In this document: positions 1 to 8,284 of the stretch, piece by piece | Numbering within the stretch: the first letter of the stretch is position 1 | How the letters are laid out: each line of letters starts with the position of its first letter | Assembly: GCA_019233055.1 (NCBI GenBank) | Contig: JAFAMV010000123.1 | Coordinates: 1-45,383 of the forward strand | Length of the DNA stretch: 45,383 bases | Origin: Curvibacter sp. | GTDB lineage: Bacteria; Pseudomonadota; Gammaproteobacteria; Burkholderiales; Burkholderiaceae_C | Reading direction: 5' to 3' | Position numbers and translations under genes: made by a program | Notes under the pieces: model-generated | Databases searched by the model: none | Told to the model about the DNA's origin: nothing | The model's input: only the letters and a program-made list of their open reading frames with translations

Positions 1-81
1 TTTCTGCGAGACCCCGCTCAAGGTGAGCAGCGCAGCGCACCCTGCGCAGCAGGGCGAGACAGTCGGGTCGCCTTTCTTTTG

Positions 82-115
82 GGTACTTTTCTTTGGCGAA
101 GCAAAGAAAAGTACC
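82..115. repeat. REP-like hairpin, 14-bp perfect stem with GCGAAG loop
   Basis: GGTACTTTTCTTTG at 82-95 is the exact reverse complement of 102-115, separated by the loop GCGAAG. From memory, hairpins with this T/A-rich stem and GCGAAG-type loop recur between genes in Burkholderiales and Xanthomonadales genomes, so this is probably a dispersed element that may also act as a terminator. No second copy is visible in the window. Confidence 0.75.
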
Positions 116-186
116 TCGGCCGCCGGGCCGAGACCCGGCTCCCGCCCTCGGACCAGGGCACGCCCTCAAAACCCCCACCCGACGCC

Positions 187-213
187 ACGAGCAACGAGCA
201 ACGAGCAACGAGC
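187..213. repeat. Tandem heptamer ACGAGCA, nearly four copies
   Basis: Three exact copies of ACGAGCA followed by ACGAGC lie in non-coding DNA beyond the ackA stop codon. Such short repeats arise by replication slippage and can vary in copy number between strains. No function is evident. Confidence 0.8.
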
Positions 214-226
214 GGTGCCCCCGCGC

Positions 227-1414
227 CTACAACAACCCCACCGCCGCCCGAGCCGCCACCCACTCCTCATTCGTCGGCTCCACCCCCACCTTCACCGCGC
301 TGTCCAGCGCCGAGATGCAGGCCCCATTCGCGAGGTTCGCGTCCTCATCCACACGCACCCCCAGGTAGCCCAGCCCCGCGCAGATGCGCAAGCGGATCTC
401 GGCATTGTGTTCGCCGATGCCGGCGGTGAAGACCAGCAGGTCCAGCCCGCCGAGCACCGCCACCAGCGCCCCGATCTCGCGCACGATGCGCCGCACGTAC
501 AGGGCCAGCGCGGCGGCGGCCTGCGGGTGGGTCGATTCCTGGCGCAGCAGTTCGCGCGGGTCCGAGGACAGGCCCGAGACGCCCAGCAGGCCCGACTCGT
601 GGTAGAGCACATGGGCCACCTGTTCGAGGCTGAGTTTCTCGATCTCCATGAGGTAGATCACCGCGCCCGGGTCGAGGGCGCCGCAGCGGGTGCCCATCAT
701 CAGGCCGTCGAGCGCCGAGAAGCCCATGGTGGTGGCGACGCTCTGCAGATTGCGCATGGCGCACAGGCTGGCGCCGCTGCCCAGGTGGGCGACCAGGGTG
801 CGGTCGCGCGCCGCGTCGCCATGGCGTTCGGCCAGGGCCACCGCCTGGTAGGCGTAGGACAGGCCATGGAAGCCATAGCGGCGCAGGCCGCGTTCCCAGG
901 CCGCATAGGGCAGGGGCAGCATCTGCTCGACCTCGGGCAGGGTGTGGTGGAAGGCGGTGTCGAAGCAGGCCACCTGCAGCAGGTGGGGCTGGCGTTCGAG
1001 CAGGGCCTCGATGGCCTCGAGCGCGAAGGGCTGGTGCAGGGGCGCCAGCGGGATGTAGGCGCGCAGATCGGCCAGCACCTGGGCGTCGACGCGCACCGGC
1101 TCGAAGTACTTGGCGCCGCCATGCACCACGCGATGCGCCACCGCCACCAGCCGGTGGTGTCCCAGTTGCGCACGCACCTGACCTTCGATGTGCTCGAGCG
1201 CCGCATGGTAGGGGTTGGCCGGATCCAGCGGCAGCGGGGCCGGCGGCTGGCCGCCTTCGCTGTGGCTGGCCCGGGGCGTGCCGATGCCTTCGACCTTGCC
1301 GCTCCACAGCGCCTGGCGCGGCAGGGGCCGCTGTCCGGCGTCGTAGAGCGCGTACTTGATGCTCGATGAGCCGCAGTTCAGGACCAGCACATGGTCGTTG
1401 CCGGGGGCGCTCAT
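227..1414 (-). CDS. ackA: Acetate kinase (AckA family)
   Basis: 395 residues, the usual length for the family. It interconverts acetyl phosphate plus ADP with acetate plus ATP in the cytoplasm. Visible family motifs are the N-terminal nucleotide-fold strand LVLNCGSSSIKYAL, VAHRVVHGG, CFDTAFHHTLPE, RYGFHGLSYAY, HLGSGASLCA, DGLMMGTRCGALDPG and the C-terminal FTAGIGEHNAEIR. The start ATG at 1414 overlaps the stop of the upstream MaoC-phosphotransacetylase gene by 4 bp (ATGA), which indicates translational coupling. An open frame continues upstream to 1744 but reads as arginine-rich antisense-like sequence, so it was discarded. As the last gene of the nine-gene operon it probably recovers ATP from acyl phosphate made by its upstream neighbour. 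Propionate or butyrate could be alternative substrates; acetate is inferred from family. Confidence 0.95.
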   Translation of the reverse strand: MSAPGNDHVLVLNCGSSSIKYALYDAGQRPLPRQALWSGKVEGIGTPRASHSEGGQPPAPLPLDPANPYHAALEHIEGQVRAQLGHHRLVAVAHRVVHGGAKYFEPVRVDAQVLADLRAYIPLAPLHQPFALEAIEALLERQPHLLQVACFDTAFHHTLPEVEQMLPLPYAAWERGLRRYGFHGLSYAYQAVALAERHGDAARDRTLVAHLGSGASLCAMRNLQSVATTMGFSALDGLMMGTRCGALDPGAVIYLMEIEKLSLEQVAHVLYHESGLLGVSGLSSDPRELLRQESTHPQAAAALALYVRRIVREIGALVAVLGGLDLLVFTAGIGEHNAEIRLRICAGLGYLGVRVDEDANLANGACISALDSAVKVGVEPTNEEWVAARAAVGLL

Positions 1415-2850
1415 GGCGGCGTGCTCCGGTAACGGTGGGCCAGCACCACCGCGATCGCGCAGGAGGCGATGCGGCTCTCGCGCGAGTCGGCCCGGCTTGT
1501 CAGCACGATGGGCACGCGGGCACCGAGCACGATGCCGGCGCTGGCCGCGCCGCCCAGGTATTCGAGCTGCTTGGCCAGCATGTTGCCGCTTTCGAGGTCC
1601 GGCACCACCAGCACGTCGGCGCGCCCGGCGACCTCGGACTCGATCCCCTTGATGCGGGCGGCGGCGGCCGAGACCGCATTGTCGAAGGCCAGCGGGCCGT
1701 CCAGCAGCGCCCCGGCGATCTGGCCGCGGTCGGCCATCTTGCACAGGGCGGCGGCGTCGAGGGTGGCCGGCATGGCGGCGTTCACCGTCTCGACCGCGGC
1801 CAGGATGGCCACCCGCGGCTCGGGCACACCGATGGCATGGGCCAGTTCGACCGCGTTGCGCACGATGTCGGCCTTGGCCTCCAGCGAGGGCGCGATGTTG
1901 ATCGCGGCGTCGGTGATGATGAAGGGGCGCGGGTAGGCCGGGGTCTGCATCAGGAAGCAGTGGCTGATGCGGCGCTTGGTGCGCAGGCCGCTGTCGGCGG
2001 CCACCACGGCGCCCATCAGTTCGTCGGTGTGCAGGCTGCCTTTCATGAGCGCCTCGGCCTCGCCCTGGCGCACCAGTTCGACGGCCCGCGCGGCGGCGGC
2101 ATGGCTGTGCGCCACGTCCTCGATCTGCAGGCCTTCCAGGCTCAGGCCGGCTTCGCGGGCCACGGCCTCGAGCCGGTCGCGGGGCGCCACCAGCACCGGG
2201 GTGATCAGGCCGCAGGCCTGGGCGTCGAGGGCCGCCGACAGGCTCAGCGCATCGCAGGGGTGGACCACGGCCACGCGGATCGGGCCCAGGGGCTGGGCGT
2301 GGGCCAGCAGGCGGCGCGGGCCGTCGTTGCCGTTGCTCAGGTGCACCTCGGGCAGGGTGCTGCGCGGGCGGCTCACCGTCTCGGTGGGGGCGATCACGTC
2401 GGCCTCGCCGCTGATCACAGCGACACCGTCCTGGTTGGTGCAGGCGCAGGCCAGCTTGAGGCGTTTCTTCAGCTCGTCGCGGGCGCTCACGGTCACGCTG
2501 ATGGTGAGGGTGTCGCCGATGTGCACCGGCGCCAGGAAGCGCAGGGTCTGGCCCAGGTAGATGGTGCCGGGGCCGGGCAGGCGGGTGCCGAGCACGGCCG
2601 AGATCAGGGCGCCGCCGAGCATGCCGTGGGCGATCACGCCATGGAAGCGCGTGGCATTGGCGTAGTCGCTGTCGAGGTGCTGCGGGTTCACATCGCCCGA
2701 GAGCACCGCGAAAAGCTGGATGTCCTCGGCGCTGAGCTTGCGCTGGATCGAGGCGCTGTCGCCGACCGCGATCTGGTCGAAGGTGCGGTTGCTGACGGTC
2801 TGCAGGTCGTCGGGCCCGGTGGGCAGGGCGGGGACGCTGTCGGTGTTCAT
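1411..2850 (-). CDS. Bifunctional MaoC-type enoyl-CoA hydratase / phosphate acyltransferase
   Basis: 479 residues in two domains. Residues about 20-160 are a MaoC/hot-dog hydratase with the (R)-hydratase active-site pair D53 and H58 inside SGDVNPQHLD and the conserved IAHGML segment. Residues about 170-479 are a phosphotransacetylase/phosphotransbutyrylase domain (AVVHPCDALSLSAAL, LMKGSLHTDELMGAV, ISHCFLM, ITDAAINIAP, VLVVPDLESGNMLAKQL). The family as a fusion is known and annotated in proteobacteria. The first domain would hydrate enoyl-CoA to (R)-3-hydroxyacyl-CoA, the substrate of PHA synthase. The second would convert acyl-CoA and phosphate to acyl phosphate for AckA. ATG at 2850 overlaps the upstream phasin-like stop by 4 bp. 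Which acyl chain the PTA domain prefers cannot be told. Confidence 0.92.
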   Translation of the reverse strand: MNTDSVPALPTGPDDLQTVSNRTFDQIAVGDSASIQRKLSAEDIQLFAVLSGDVNPQHLDSDYANATRFHGVIAHGMLGGALISAVLGTRLPGPGTIYLGQTLRFLAPVHIGDTLTISVTVSARDELKKRLKLACACTNQDGVAVISGEADVIAPTETVSRPRSTLPEVHLSNGNDGPRRLLAHAQPLGPIRVAVVHPCDALSLSAALDAQACGLITPVLVAPRDRLEAVAREAGLSLEGLQIEDVAHSHAAAARAVELVRQGEAEALMKGSLHTDELMGAVVAADSGLRTKRRISHCFLMQTPAYPRPFIITDAAINIAPSLEAKADIVRNAVELAHAIGVPEPRVAILAAVETVNAAMPATLDAAALCKMADRGQIAGALLDGPLAFDNAVSAAAARIKGIESEVAGRADVLVVPDLESGNMLAKQLEYLGGAASAGIVLGARVPIVLTSRADSRESRIASCAIAVVLAHRYRSTPP

Positions 2851-3266
2851 GCCTGGTCTCCTGACGGCAGGAAGCACTTCAGCCAGGCGCTCACGGGCAT
2901 CGCGTCATGGGTGGCCGACAGCGCCTGGGACATGCCCTGCTGCCAGTCGGCCAGCAGTTGCTGGCCTTCGGTGGCGAGGGTGGTCTGCTGGTTGACCGCG
3001 TTCTGGGCCAGGGTCTGGGCGGCGGCGAGCTGGCGGTGCGCCTGCTGCCAGAGCTGCTCGGCCGGGCGCAGCCACAGGCGGCTGGCGTCGCCCGGCTGGT
3101 TCAGCCATTGCGTCGATTCGTCGCGTGCCTCGTCGCAGGCGTCACGCAGCAGTTGCAGGCCCACGCCGGCCCACTGGGCGCCCTGGGCCTGCCAGAGTTC
3201 GAGGCTGCCCTGCCACAGGTTCAGCTGGGTCTGCAGCAGGGGCTGGAGTTTCGGATCAAGACGCAT
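2847..3266 (-). CDS. Phasin-like, helical glutamine-rich protein
   Basis: 139 residues, no signal peptide, rich in Gln, Ala, Leu and Trp with an uninterrupted pattern of amphipathic helix, as in phasins that coat PHA granules. I do not see a diagnostic motif, so the call rests on composition, length and position between PHA synthase and (R)-hydratase genes. The ATG at 3266 was chosen because AAGGAGAG lies just upstream; the longer open frame to 3398 is Cys/Pro-rich and overlaps the permease. Its stop overlaps the next gene's start by 4 bp. Alternative: an unrelated small helical protein of the same operon. Confidence 0.65.
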   Translation of the reverse strand: MRLDPKLQPLLQTQLNLWQGSLELWQAQGAQWAGVGLQLLRDACDEARDESTQWLNQPGDASRLWLRPAEQLWQQAHRQLAAAQTLAQNAVNQQTTLATEGQQLLADWQQGMSQALSATHDAMPVSAWLKCFLPSGDQA

Positions 3267-3294
3267 GGGACTCTCCTTGAAATGCGGCGTGGGC

Positions 3295-4422
3295 TCACGC
3301 CATCTGACTGATGGTTTTTCGGAAGCGGGCCAGCGAGGCCGCGAACAGCACGGTGCCGATGGCGAGGATGGCCAGCATCTGTGACCACACCACGTCAAGC
3401 CCGGCGCCCCGGTAGAGGATGGCTTGCGCCGCCGACACGAAGTGGGTGGTCGGTGCGCCGAGCATCACGTCCTGCACGAAACGCGGCATGCTTTCGTGCG
3501 GCGTCATGCCGCCCGACAGCAGCTCGAGCGGCAGCAGCACCAGCACCAGCAGCATGCCGAACTGCGGCATCGAGCGCGCCACGGTGGCCAGGAAGATGCC
3601 CATCGAGGTGGTGGCGAACAGGTGCAGCGCCACCACCGCCATGAACAGGGCCACCGAGCCCTGCACGGGCACGTGAAGCGTCAGCTGCACCACGAAGACC
3701 AGGGCCACCAGGGCGGCCAGCACCACCACCAGGCCCATGGACCAGACCTTGGCCAGCATGATCTCGGCCGGCTTGACCGGCATCACCAGCAGGTGTTCGA
3801 TGGTGCCGTGCTCGCGTTCACGGATCAGGGCGGCGCCGGTGAGGATGATCGACAGCAGGGTCACCTGGTTGATGATCTCCATCAGCGAGCCGAACCACGA
3901 CTGTTCGAGGTTGGGGTTGAAGCGGGTGTGCAGTGCCAGGGTCACCGGCAGGGTGTCGCCGCCGCGGTGGCGGCGGACGAATTCGTCGACCTCGTCGGCG
4001 ACGATCTGCTGGATGTAGCCGCTGCCGGTGAAGGCCTGCGTCATGCGCGTGGCGTCGACATTGAGCTGCGCGGCCGGCGAACGCCCGGCCAGCACGTCGC
4101 GCTGGAAGCCGGCGGGGATGTCGAGCACGAAGGTGTACTCGCCGCTGTCCATGCCGGCATCCATCTCGGTCAGGGTGAGCAGGCGCGGCGTCTTGAAGTG
4201 GGGCGGGTAGAAGCTGGCCGCGAGCCGGGCCGACAGCGGCGAGCCGTCCTCGTCGACGATGGCGATGGCCGCGTTGTGCAGGCTCTCGGGCATGGCGGTG
4301 GCGGCGATGTAGATGGCGACGGTGAAGGTGTAGGCGATCAGCACCAGCATCATCGGGTCGCGCACCAGGCTCCACAGCTCCTTGACGCCGAGGCGGTAGA
4401 CGTTGGCGAGCAGGCGCTGCAT
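3295..4422 (-). CDS. ABC-2 type transporter permease (YhhJ/YbhR-like)
   Basis: 375 residues. One membrane helix near residues 24-43 precedes a large extracytoplasmic domain (roughly 45-175), and a cluster of membrane helices follows from about residue 180, the classic ABC-2 permease layout. It lies 4 nt after the RbbA-like gene and belongs to the same transporter: in E. coli the equivalent trio is yhiI-rbbA-yhhJ. The conserved REREHGTIEHLLVMP segment next to the second helix supports the family. The substrate is unknown. It probably pairs with the permease half of the RbbA-like protein in the inner membrane. Confidence 0.9.
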   Translation of the reverse strand: MQRLLANVYRLGVKELWSLVRDPMMLVLIAYTFTVAIYIAATAMPESLHNAAIAIVDEDGSPLSARLAASFYPPHFKTPRLLTLTEMDAGMDSGEYTFVLDIPAGFQRDVLAGRSPAAQLNVDATRMTQAFTGSGYIQQIVADEVDEFVRRHRGGDTLPVTLALHTRFNPNLEQSWFGSLMEIINQVTLLSIILTGAALIREREHGTIEHLLVMPVKPAEIMLAKVWSMGLVVVLAALVALVFVVQLTLHVPVQGSVALFMAVVALHLFATTSMGIFLATVARSMPQFGMLLVLVLLPLELLSGGMTPHESMPRFVQDVMLGAPTTHFVSAAQAILYRGAGLDVVWSQMLAILAIGTVLFAASLARFRKTISQMA

Positions 4423-4426
4423 GGCT

Positions 4427-7156
4427 TCAGCCCTCCTGCTTCTTCAACAGCGCCACCGCCAGGCCCAGGATCACCGGCACCGAGGCCAGCAGGGGCCAGA
4501 ACGAGCCCGCCAGCGCCCCCAGGTCGAGCGCCTTGCTGAACACGCCGCGGCTGATGGTCAGGAAGTGGGTGGCCGGGTAGACGGCGCCGATCAGGGCGCC
4601 GCTGCCCTCCAGCGAAGACACCGGGTTGAGCAGGCCGGCGAACTGCACGCAGGGGATCAGGGTGCCGATCATGGTCACGAACATGGCGGCGATCTGGCTG
4701 CGGGTGAAGGTCGAGGCCAGCAGGCCGAAGCCGGTGGAGGCGATCACGAAGACCAGGGCCGCCAGGGTCAGCGTCGCCAGGCTGCCCTTGATCGGCACGC
4801 CGAAGACGGTCACCGCCAGCAGCGACATCAGGCCGAAATTGAACAGGCCCAGCAGCACATAGGGCAGTTGCTTGCCGAGCAGGAATTCGCTGCGCGTCAC
4901 CGGGGTCACATAGAGGTTGATGATCGAGCCCAGCTCCTTCTCGCGCACCACCGACAGCGCGGTCAGCATGGCCGGGATCATCATCAGCAGCATCGGGATC
5001 ACCGCCGGCACCATGGCCGGCAGGCTCTTCACATCGGGGTTGTAGCGGTAGCGGGTCTCGAGCCGGCTGGCCTGCGGCAGGTGCAGGCCCAGGCGGTGTC
5101 CGGCCAGGTCGGCCAGCCACATCAGGTGCATGGCCTGCACATAGCCGAGCACGGTCTCGGCGCGGGTGGGCATCGCGCCGTCCACCCAGGCGCCGATCTC
5201 GACCGGATGGCCGCGCTCCAGCTCGCGCGCGAAGCCGTTCGGGATCTCGATGGCCAGGGCCAGCTCGCCGCTGCGCATGCGGCGGTCCATCTCGTCCTCG
5301 CTGGCCAGTGGCGCGCGTTCGATGAAGTAGCGCGAGCCCGACAGGTTGAGCGCATAGCTCTGGCTCAACCCGGTCTGGTCGCGGTCCAGCACCGCGTAGG
5401 ACAGGTCTTCGACATCGAGGCTGATGCCGTAGCCGATGATGAACATCAGGATCGCGGTGCCCAGCAGCGCCAGGGTGGCGCGCACCGGGTCGCGTTGCAG
5501 CTCCAGGGCCTCGCGCAGGGTGTAGCTCAGGGCGCGGGCCAGGCTGAAGCGGCGGCGCCGTGGTGCCGGCGCGGCCTGCGGCGGGGTCGCAGGCGTCAGT
5601 GCCGTGGCCGCCGGCTCTGCGGCGGCCTCGCCGGCGGCCGCGCGAAGGTGCGCGATGAAGGCCTGCTCCAGGCCGGCCGCGCCCTGTTGCGCGACGATGG
5701 CGGCCGGCGTGTCGGTGACCAGCACCCGGCCGGCATGCATCAGCGAGATGCGGTCGCAACGCTCGGCCTCGTTCATGAAGTGGGTCGAGATGAAGATGGT
5801 CACGCCGTCCTGGCGCGACAGGTCGACCATCAGCTGCCAGAACAGGTCGCGTGCCACCGGGTCGACGCCCGAGGTGGGTTCGTCGAGGATCAGCAATTCG
5901 GGGCGGTGCACCATGGCCACCGCCAGCGAGAGGCGCTGGCGCATGCCCAGGGGCAGGCTTTCGGGCAGGCTGTCGATCGCCTCGCCCAGCCCGAAGCGCC
6001 GCACCATGTCGTCCACCCGGGCCGCCACCTGGTCTTCGGGCACGCGGAACAGGCGCGCATGCAGCACCAGGTTCTGCCGCACCGTCAGTTCGCTGTAGAG
6101 CGAGAAGGCCTGCGACATGTAGCCGACGCGGGCGCGGATGGCGATGTCGTCGGGGTCGACCGTCTGGCCGAAGAGCCGGGCGCTGCCCTCGCTGGCGCTG
6201 AGCAATCCGGTGAGCATCTTCATGGTGGTCGACTTGCCGCAGCCGTTGGAGCCCAGGAAGCCGAAGATCTCGCCCTTGCGGATGCGGAAGTCGACATGGT
6301 CGACCGCCACGAAGTCGCCGAAGCGCATGGTCAGGCCCTGGGCCTCGATGGCGATGTCGGCCGCGCCCGATGCGGCCAGCGGCGGCACCACCACCGCATG
6401 GTGGCCCTGGCGGCGCACCTCGGGCAGCAGGGCGATGAAGGCGGCCTCAAGGGTGCTGCATCCGGTGCGCGAGCGCAGCTCGGCCGCGCTGCCGGTGGCC
6501 AGCACGCGGCCGGCGTCCATGGCCACCAGCCAGTCGAAGCGTTCTGCCTCTTCCATGTAGGCGGTGGCCACCACCACGCTCATGCCGGGGCGTTCGGCCC
6601 GGATGCGGTCGATCAGGTCCCAGAACTGGCTGCGCGACAGCGGGTCCACGCCGGTGGTGGGCTCGTCGAGGATCAGCAGGTCGGGATCGTGGATCAGGGC
6701 GCAGCACAGGCCGAGCTTCTGTTTCATGCCGCCCGACAGCTTGCCGGCGGGGTGCTGCAGAAAGGGCAGCAGCCCGGTGCTGCGCGTCAGGGCGTCGATG
6801 CGGCGCCGCCGCTCGCCGGCCTCGTGGCCGAACAGTCGGCCGAAGAACTGCAGGTTCTCCTCGACCGAGAGGGTGGGGTAGAGGTTCTTGCCCAGGCCTT
6901 GCGGCATGTAGGCGATGCGCGGGCAGACCGCGTCGCGGTGCGCCGGATCGGCCAGGTCGCCGCCCAGGGCCAGCACCTGCCCCTGCTGCACCGCGCGGGC
7001 GCCGGCCAGCAGCGACAGCAGGCTGGACTTGCCGACGCCGTCGGGGCCGATCAGGCCCACCATGCAGCCGGCGGGCAGGCCCAGCTCGATCGCATCCAGC
7101 GCCAGGGCCTTGCCGTGGCGCAGGCTGACGCCGTGGAAGCGCGCGACCTCGTTCAC
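4427..7156 (-). CDS. RbbA-like ABC transporter: two ATPase domains fused to an ABC-2 permease
   Basis: 909 residues. ATPase 1 has Walker [10 protein letters not shown] (37-45), signature LSGGMKQK (140-147) and Walker B LLILDEP (160-166). ATPase 2 has Walker [10 protein letters not shown] (302-310), a degenerate signature LPLGMRQR (401-408) and Walker B LLILDEP (421-427). A Pro/Ala linker leads to an ABC-2 permease from about residue 540 with one helix near 565-582, a large loop and C-terminal helices. The start is GTG at 7156, overlapping the HlyD stop (GTGA), which fixes the frame and implies coupling. E. coli RbbA has been described as ribosome-associated, but the HlyD, TolC-like and second permease neighbours here argue for a tripartite exporter. 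Substrate unknown. Confidence 0.92.
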   Translation of the reverse strand: MNEVARFHGVSLRHGKALALDAIELGLPAGCMVGLIGPDGVGKSSLLSLLAGARAVQQGQVLALGGDLADPAHRDAVCPRIAYMPQGLGKNLYPTLSVEENLQFFGRLFGHEAGERRRRIDALTRSTGLLPFLQHPAGKLSGGMKQKLGLCCALIHDPDLLILDEPTTGVDPLSRSQFWDLIDRIRAERPGMSVVVATAYMEEAERFDWLVAMDAGRVLATGSAAELRSRTGCSTLEAAFIALLPEVRRQGHHAVVVPPLAASGAADIAIEAQGLTMRFGDFVAVDHVDFRIRKGEIFGFLGSNGCGKSTTMKMLTGLLSASEGSARLFGQTVDPDDIAIRARVGYMSQAFSLYSELTVRQNLVLHARLFRVPEDQVAARVDDMVRRFGLGEAIDSLPESLPLGMRQRLSLAVAMVHRPELLILDEPTSGVDPVARDLFWQLMVDLSRQDGVTIFISTHFMNEAERCDRISLMHAGRVLVTDTPAAIVAQQGAAGLEQAFIAHLRAAAGEAAAEPAATALTPATPPQAAPAPRRRRFSLARALSYTLREALELQRDPVRATLALLGTAILMFIIGYGISLDVEDLSYAVLDRDQTGLSQSYALNLSGSRYFIERAPLASEDEMDRRMRSGELALAIEIPNGFARELERGHPVEIGAWVDGAMPTRAETVLGYVQAMHLMWLADLAGHRLGLHLPQASRLETRYRYNPDVKSLPAMVPAVIPMLLMMIPAMLTALSVVREKELGSIINLYVTPVTRSEFLLGKQLPYVLLGLFNFGLMSLLAVTVFGVPIKGSLATLTLAALVFVIASTGFGLLASTFTRSQIAAMFVTMIGTLIPCVQFAGLLNPVSSLEGSGALIGAVYPATHFLTISRGVFSKALDLGALAGSFWPLLASVPVILGLAVALLKKQEG

Positions 7157-8223
7157 TCAGGCACCTTCACCGCCAGCTCGGCAGGCCAGGCGGCCTGCGC
7201 ATCGAGTTTGAGCCAGGCCACGCCGGGCAGGCCGGTCTTGACCTGCTGCAGGTGTTTTTTCAACAGCTCGTCCGGGATGCGGGCCTTCACCTTGAACATG
7301 AGCTTCTGGCGTTCGCTGGCGGTCTCCACCGTCTTGGGCGTGAACTGCGCGGTGCTGGCGACAAAGCTGATCCGGGCCGGGATCACATACTGCGGCGCGG
7401 CATCGAGGACCAGGTGCACCTCGGCACCCAGGGCCAGGCGCCCGGCCACGGTCTCGGGCACGAAGAAGCTCATGTACACGTCGGACAGGTCGACCAGGTT
7501 GAGCACCTTGCCGCCACCGGCGATCACCTCGCCGGGCTGGGCGATCCGGTACTGCACCCGGCCGGCGCGGGGCGCGGCGAGCACGCTGTCGTCGAGGTCG
7601 GCCTTGACCCGGGCCACGGTGGCTTCGGCGGCGCTGTTGGCGGCCCGCGCGCCGCCCACCTGGGTGCTGGCTGCGGTGACCGCGCTGCGGGCCGCCGCCA
7701 GCTGCGCCTGGGCTGCCGCGACGGCGGCACCGGCGCTGCGCACGCGGGCGCGGTCGTCGTCGACCTCCTGCTCGGACGAGGCGCCCTCGCGGCTCAGGCT
7801 CTCGGAGCGGCGCAGGCGCAGGCTGGCGGCCTCGAGGTCGGTCTCGCGCGCGGCCAGCACGGCCTGCGCGGCCAGCACGTCGCTCTCGCGCACGGCCACC
7901 TGGGCTTCGGCACTGCGGATGGCCGCGGCAGCCTGCTGCTGACGTGCCTGGGCTTCATCGCGCTGGGCCTCCAGGGTCTGGACCTGCATGCGGGCCAGAG
8001 GCTGGCCGGCCTGCACCAGGTCGCCTTCGGCCACCAGCACATCCTGCAGCCGGCCCGGGTACTTGCTGGCGACGTCGATCTCGGTCGCCTCGATGCGGCC
8101 GTTGCCGCTGACAAAGCCTTCGCCGGGGCCGGTGTGGCGCAGGGCGGTCCAGGCATAGGCTCCGGCGGCGAGGGCGGCGGCCAGGGCCAGGGCGATGGGC
8201 AGGAGGGTCTTCGGTGGGGTCAT
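7153..8223 (-). CDS. HlyD-family membrane fusion protein (YhiI-like periplasmic adaptor)
   Basis: 356 residues. An N-terminal membrane anchor spans residues 7-26, followed by a half-lipoyl strand ([21 protein letters not shown]), a long alanine-rich coiled coil (about 80-190), the second half-lipoyl ([14 protein letters not shown]) and beta-barrel segments. The adaptor would join the RbbA-like inner-membrane pump to the outer-membrane channel encoded just upstream. The stop overlaps the GTG start of rbbA. No clear Shine-Dalgarno sequence precedes the ATG at 8223, and a 60-bp gap with an octamer repeat separates it from the channel gene. Confidence 0.92.
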   Translation of the reverse strand: MTPPKTLLPIALALAAALAAGAYAWTALRHTGPGEGFVSGNGRIEATEIDVASKYPGRLQDVLVAEGDLVQAGQPLARMQVQTLEAQRDEAQARQQQAAAAIRSAEAQVAVRESDVLAAQAVLAARETDLEAASLRLRRSESLSREGASSEQEVDDDRARVRSAGAAVAAAQAQLAAARSAVTAASTQVGGARAANSAAEATVARVKADLDDSVLAAPRAGRVQYRIAQPGEVIAGGGKVLNLVDLSDVYMSFFVPETVAGRLALGAEVHLVLDAAPQYVIPARISFVASTAQFTPKTVETASERQKLMFKVKARIPDELLKKHLQQVKTGLPGVAWLKLDAQAAWPAELAVKVPE

Positions 8224-8260
8224 ATGGGGGCGGTCCGCGATCGGCTGGGCGTGCAGGGTT

Positions 8261-8284
8261 CAATGGGGCAATGGGGCAATGGGT
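8261..8284. repeat. Three tandem copies of octamer CAATGGG(G/T)
   Basis: Two exact copies of CAATGGGG plus CAATGGGT lie in the short gap between the efflux channel stop codon and the HlyD start. The repeat is in the one loosely spaced junction of an otherwise compact operon. Copy-number change would alter the spacer but not a reading frame. Confidence 0.8.

Larger units (their letters stand above)
1..226. other. Non-coding region downstream of ackA with repeats
   Basis: No convincing gene is present; the short open frames here are proline/arginine-rich and have no recognisable domain. The stretch holds the 14-bp-stem hairpin at 82-115 and a heptamer tandem repeat at 187-213, listed separately. 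It is the 3' flank of the leftward PHA/acetate operon. Transcription of that operon probably ends here, but I see no hairpin followed by a T-run on the minus strand. Confidence 0.6.

Noticed and set aside
227..1744. Extended acetate kinase of 505 residues
   Set aside because: The extra 110 residues are Arg/Gly-rich shadow sequence over the PTA gene; the family N-terminus begins at the ATG at 1414.
1366..3384. 672-codon plus-strand open frame across the MaoC-PTA gene
   Set aside because: Antisense shadow of a gene with recognised MaoC and PTA motifs; no start signal or domain of its own.
4403..7942. 1179-codon plus-strand open frame across the RbbA-like gene
   Set aside because: Antisense shadow with low-complexity Gln/Arg/His composition; the opposite strand encodes clear ABC ATPase motifs.
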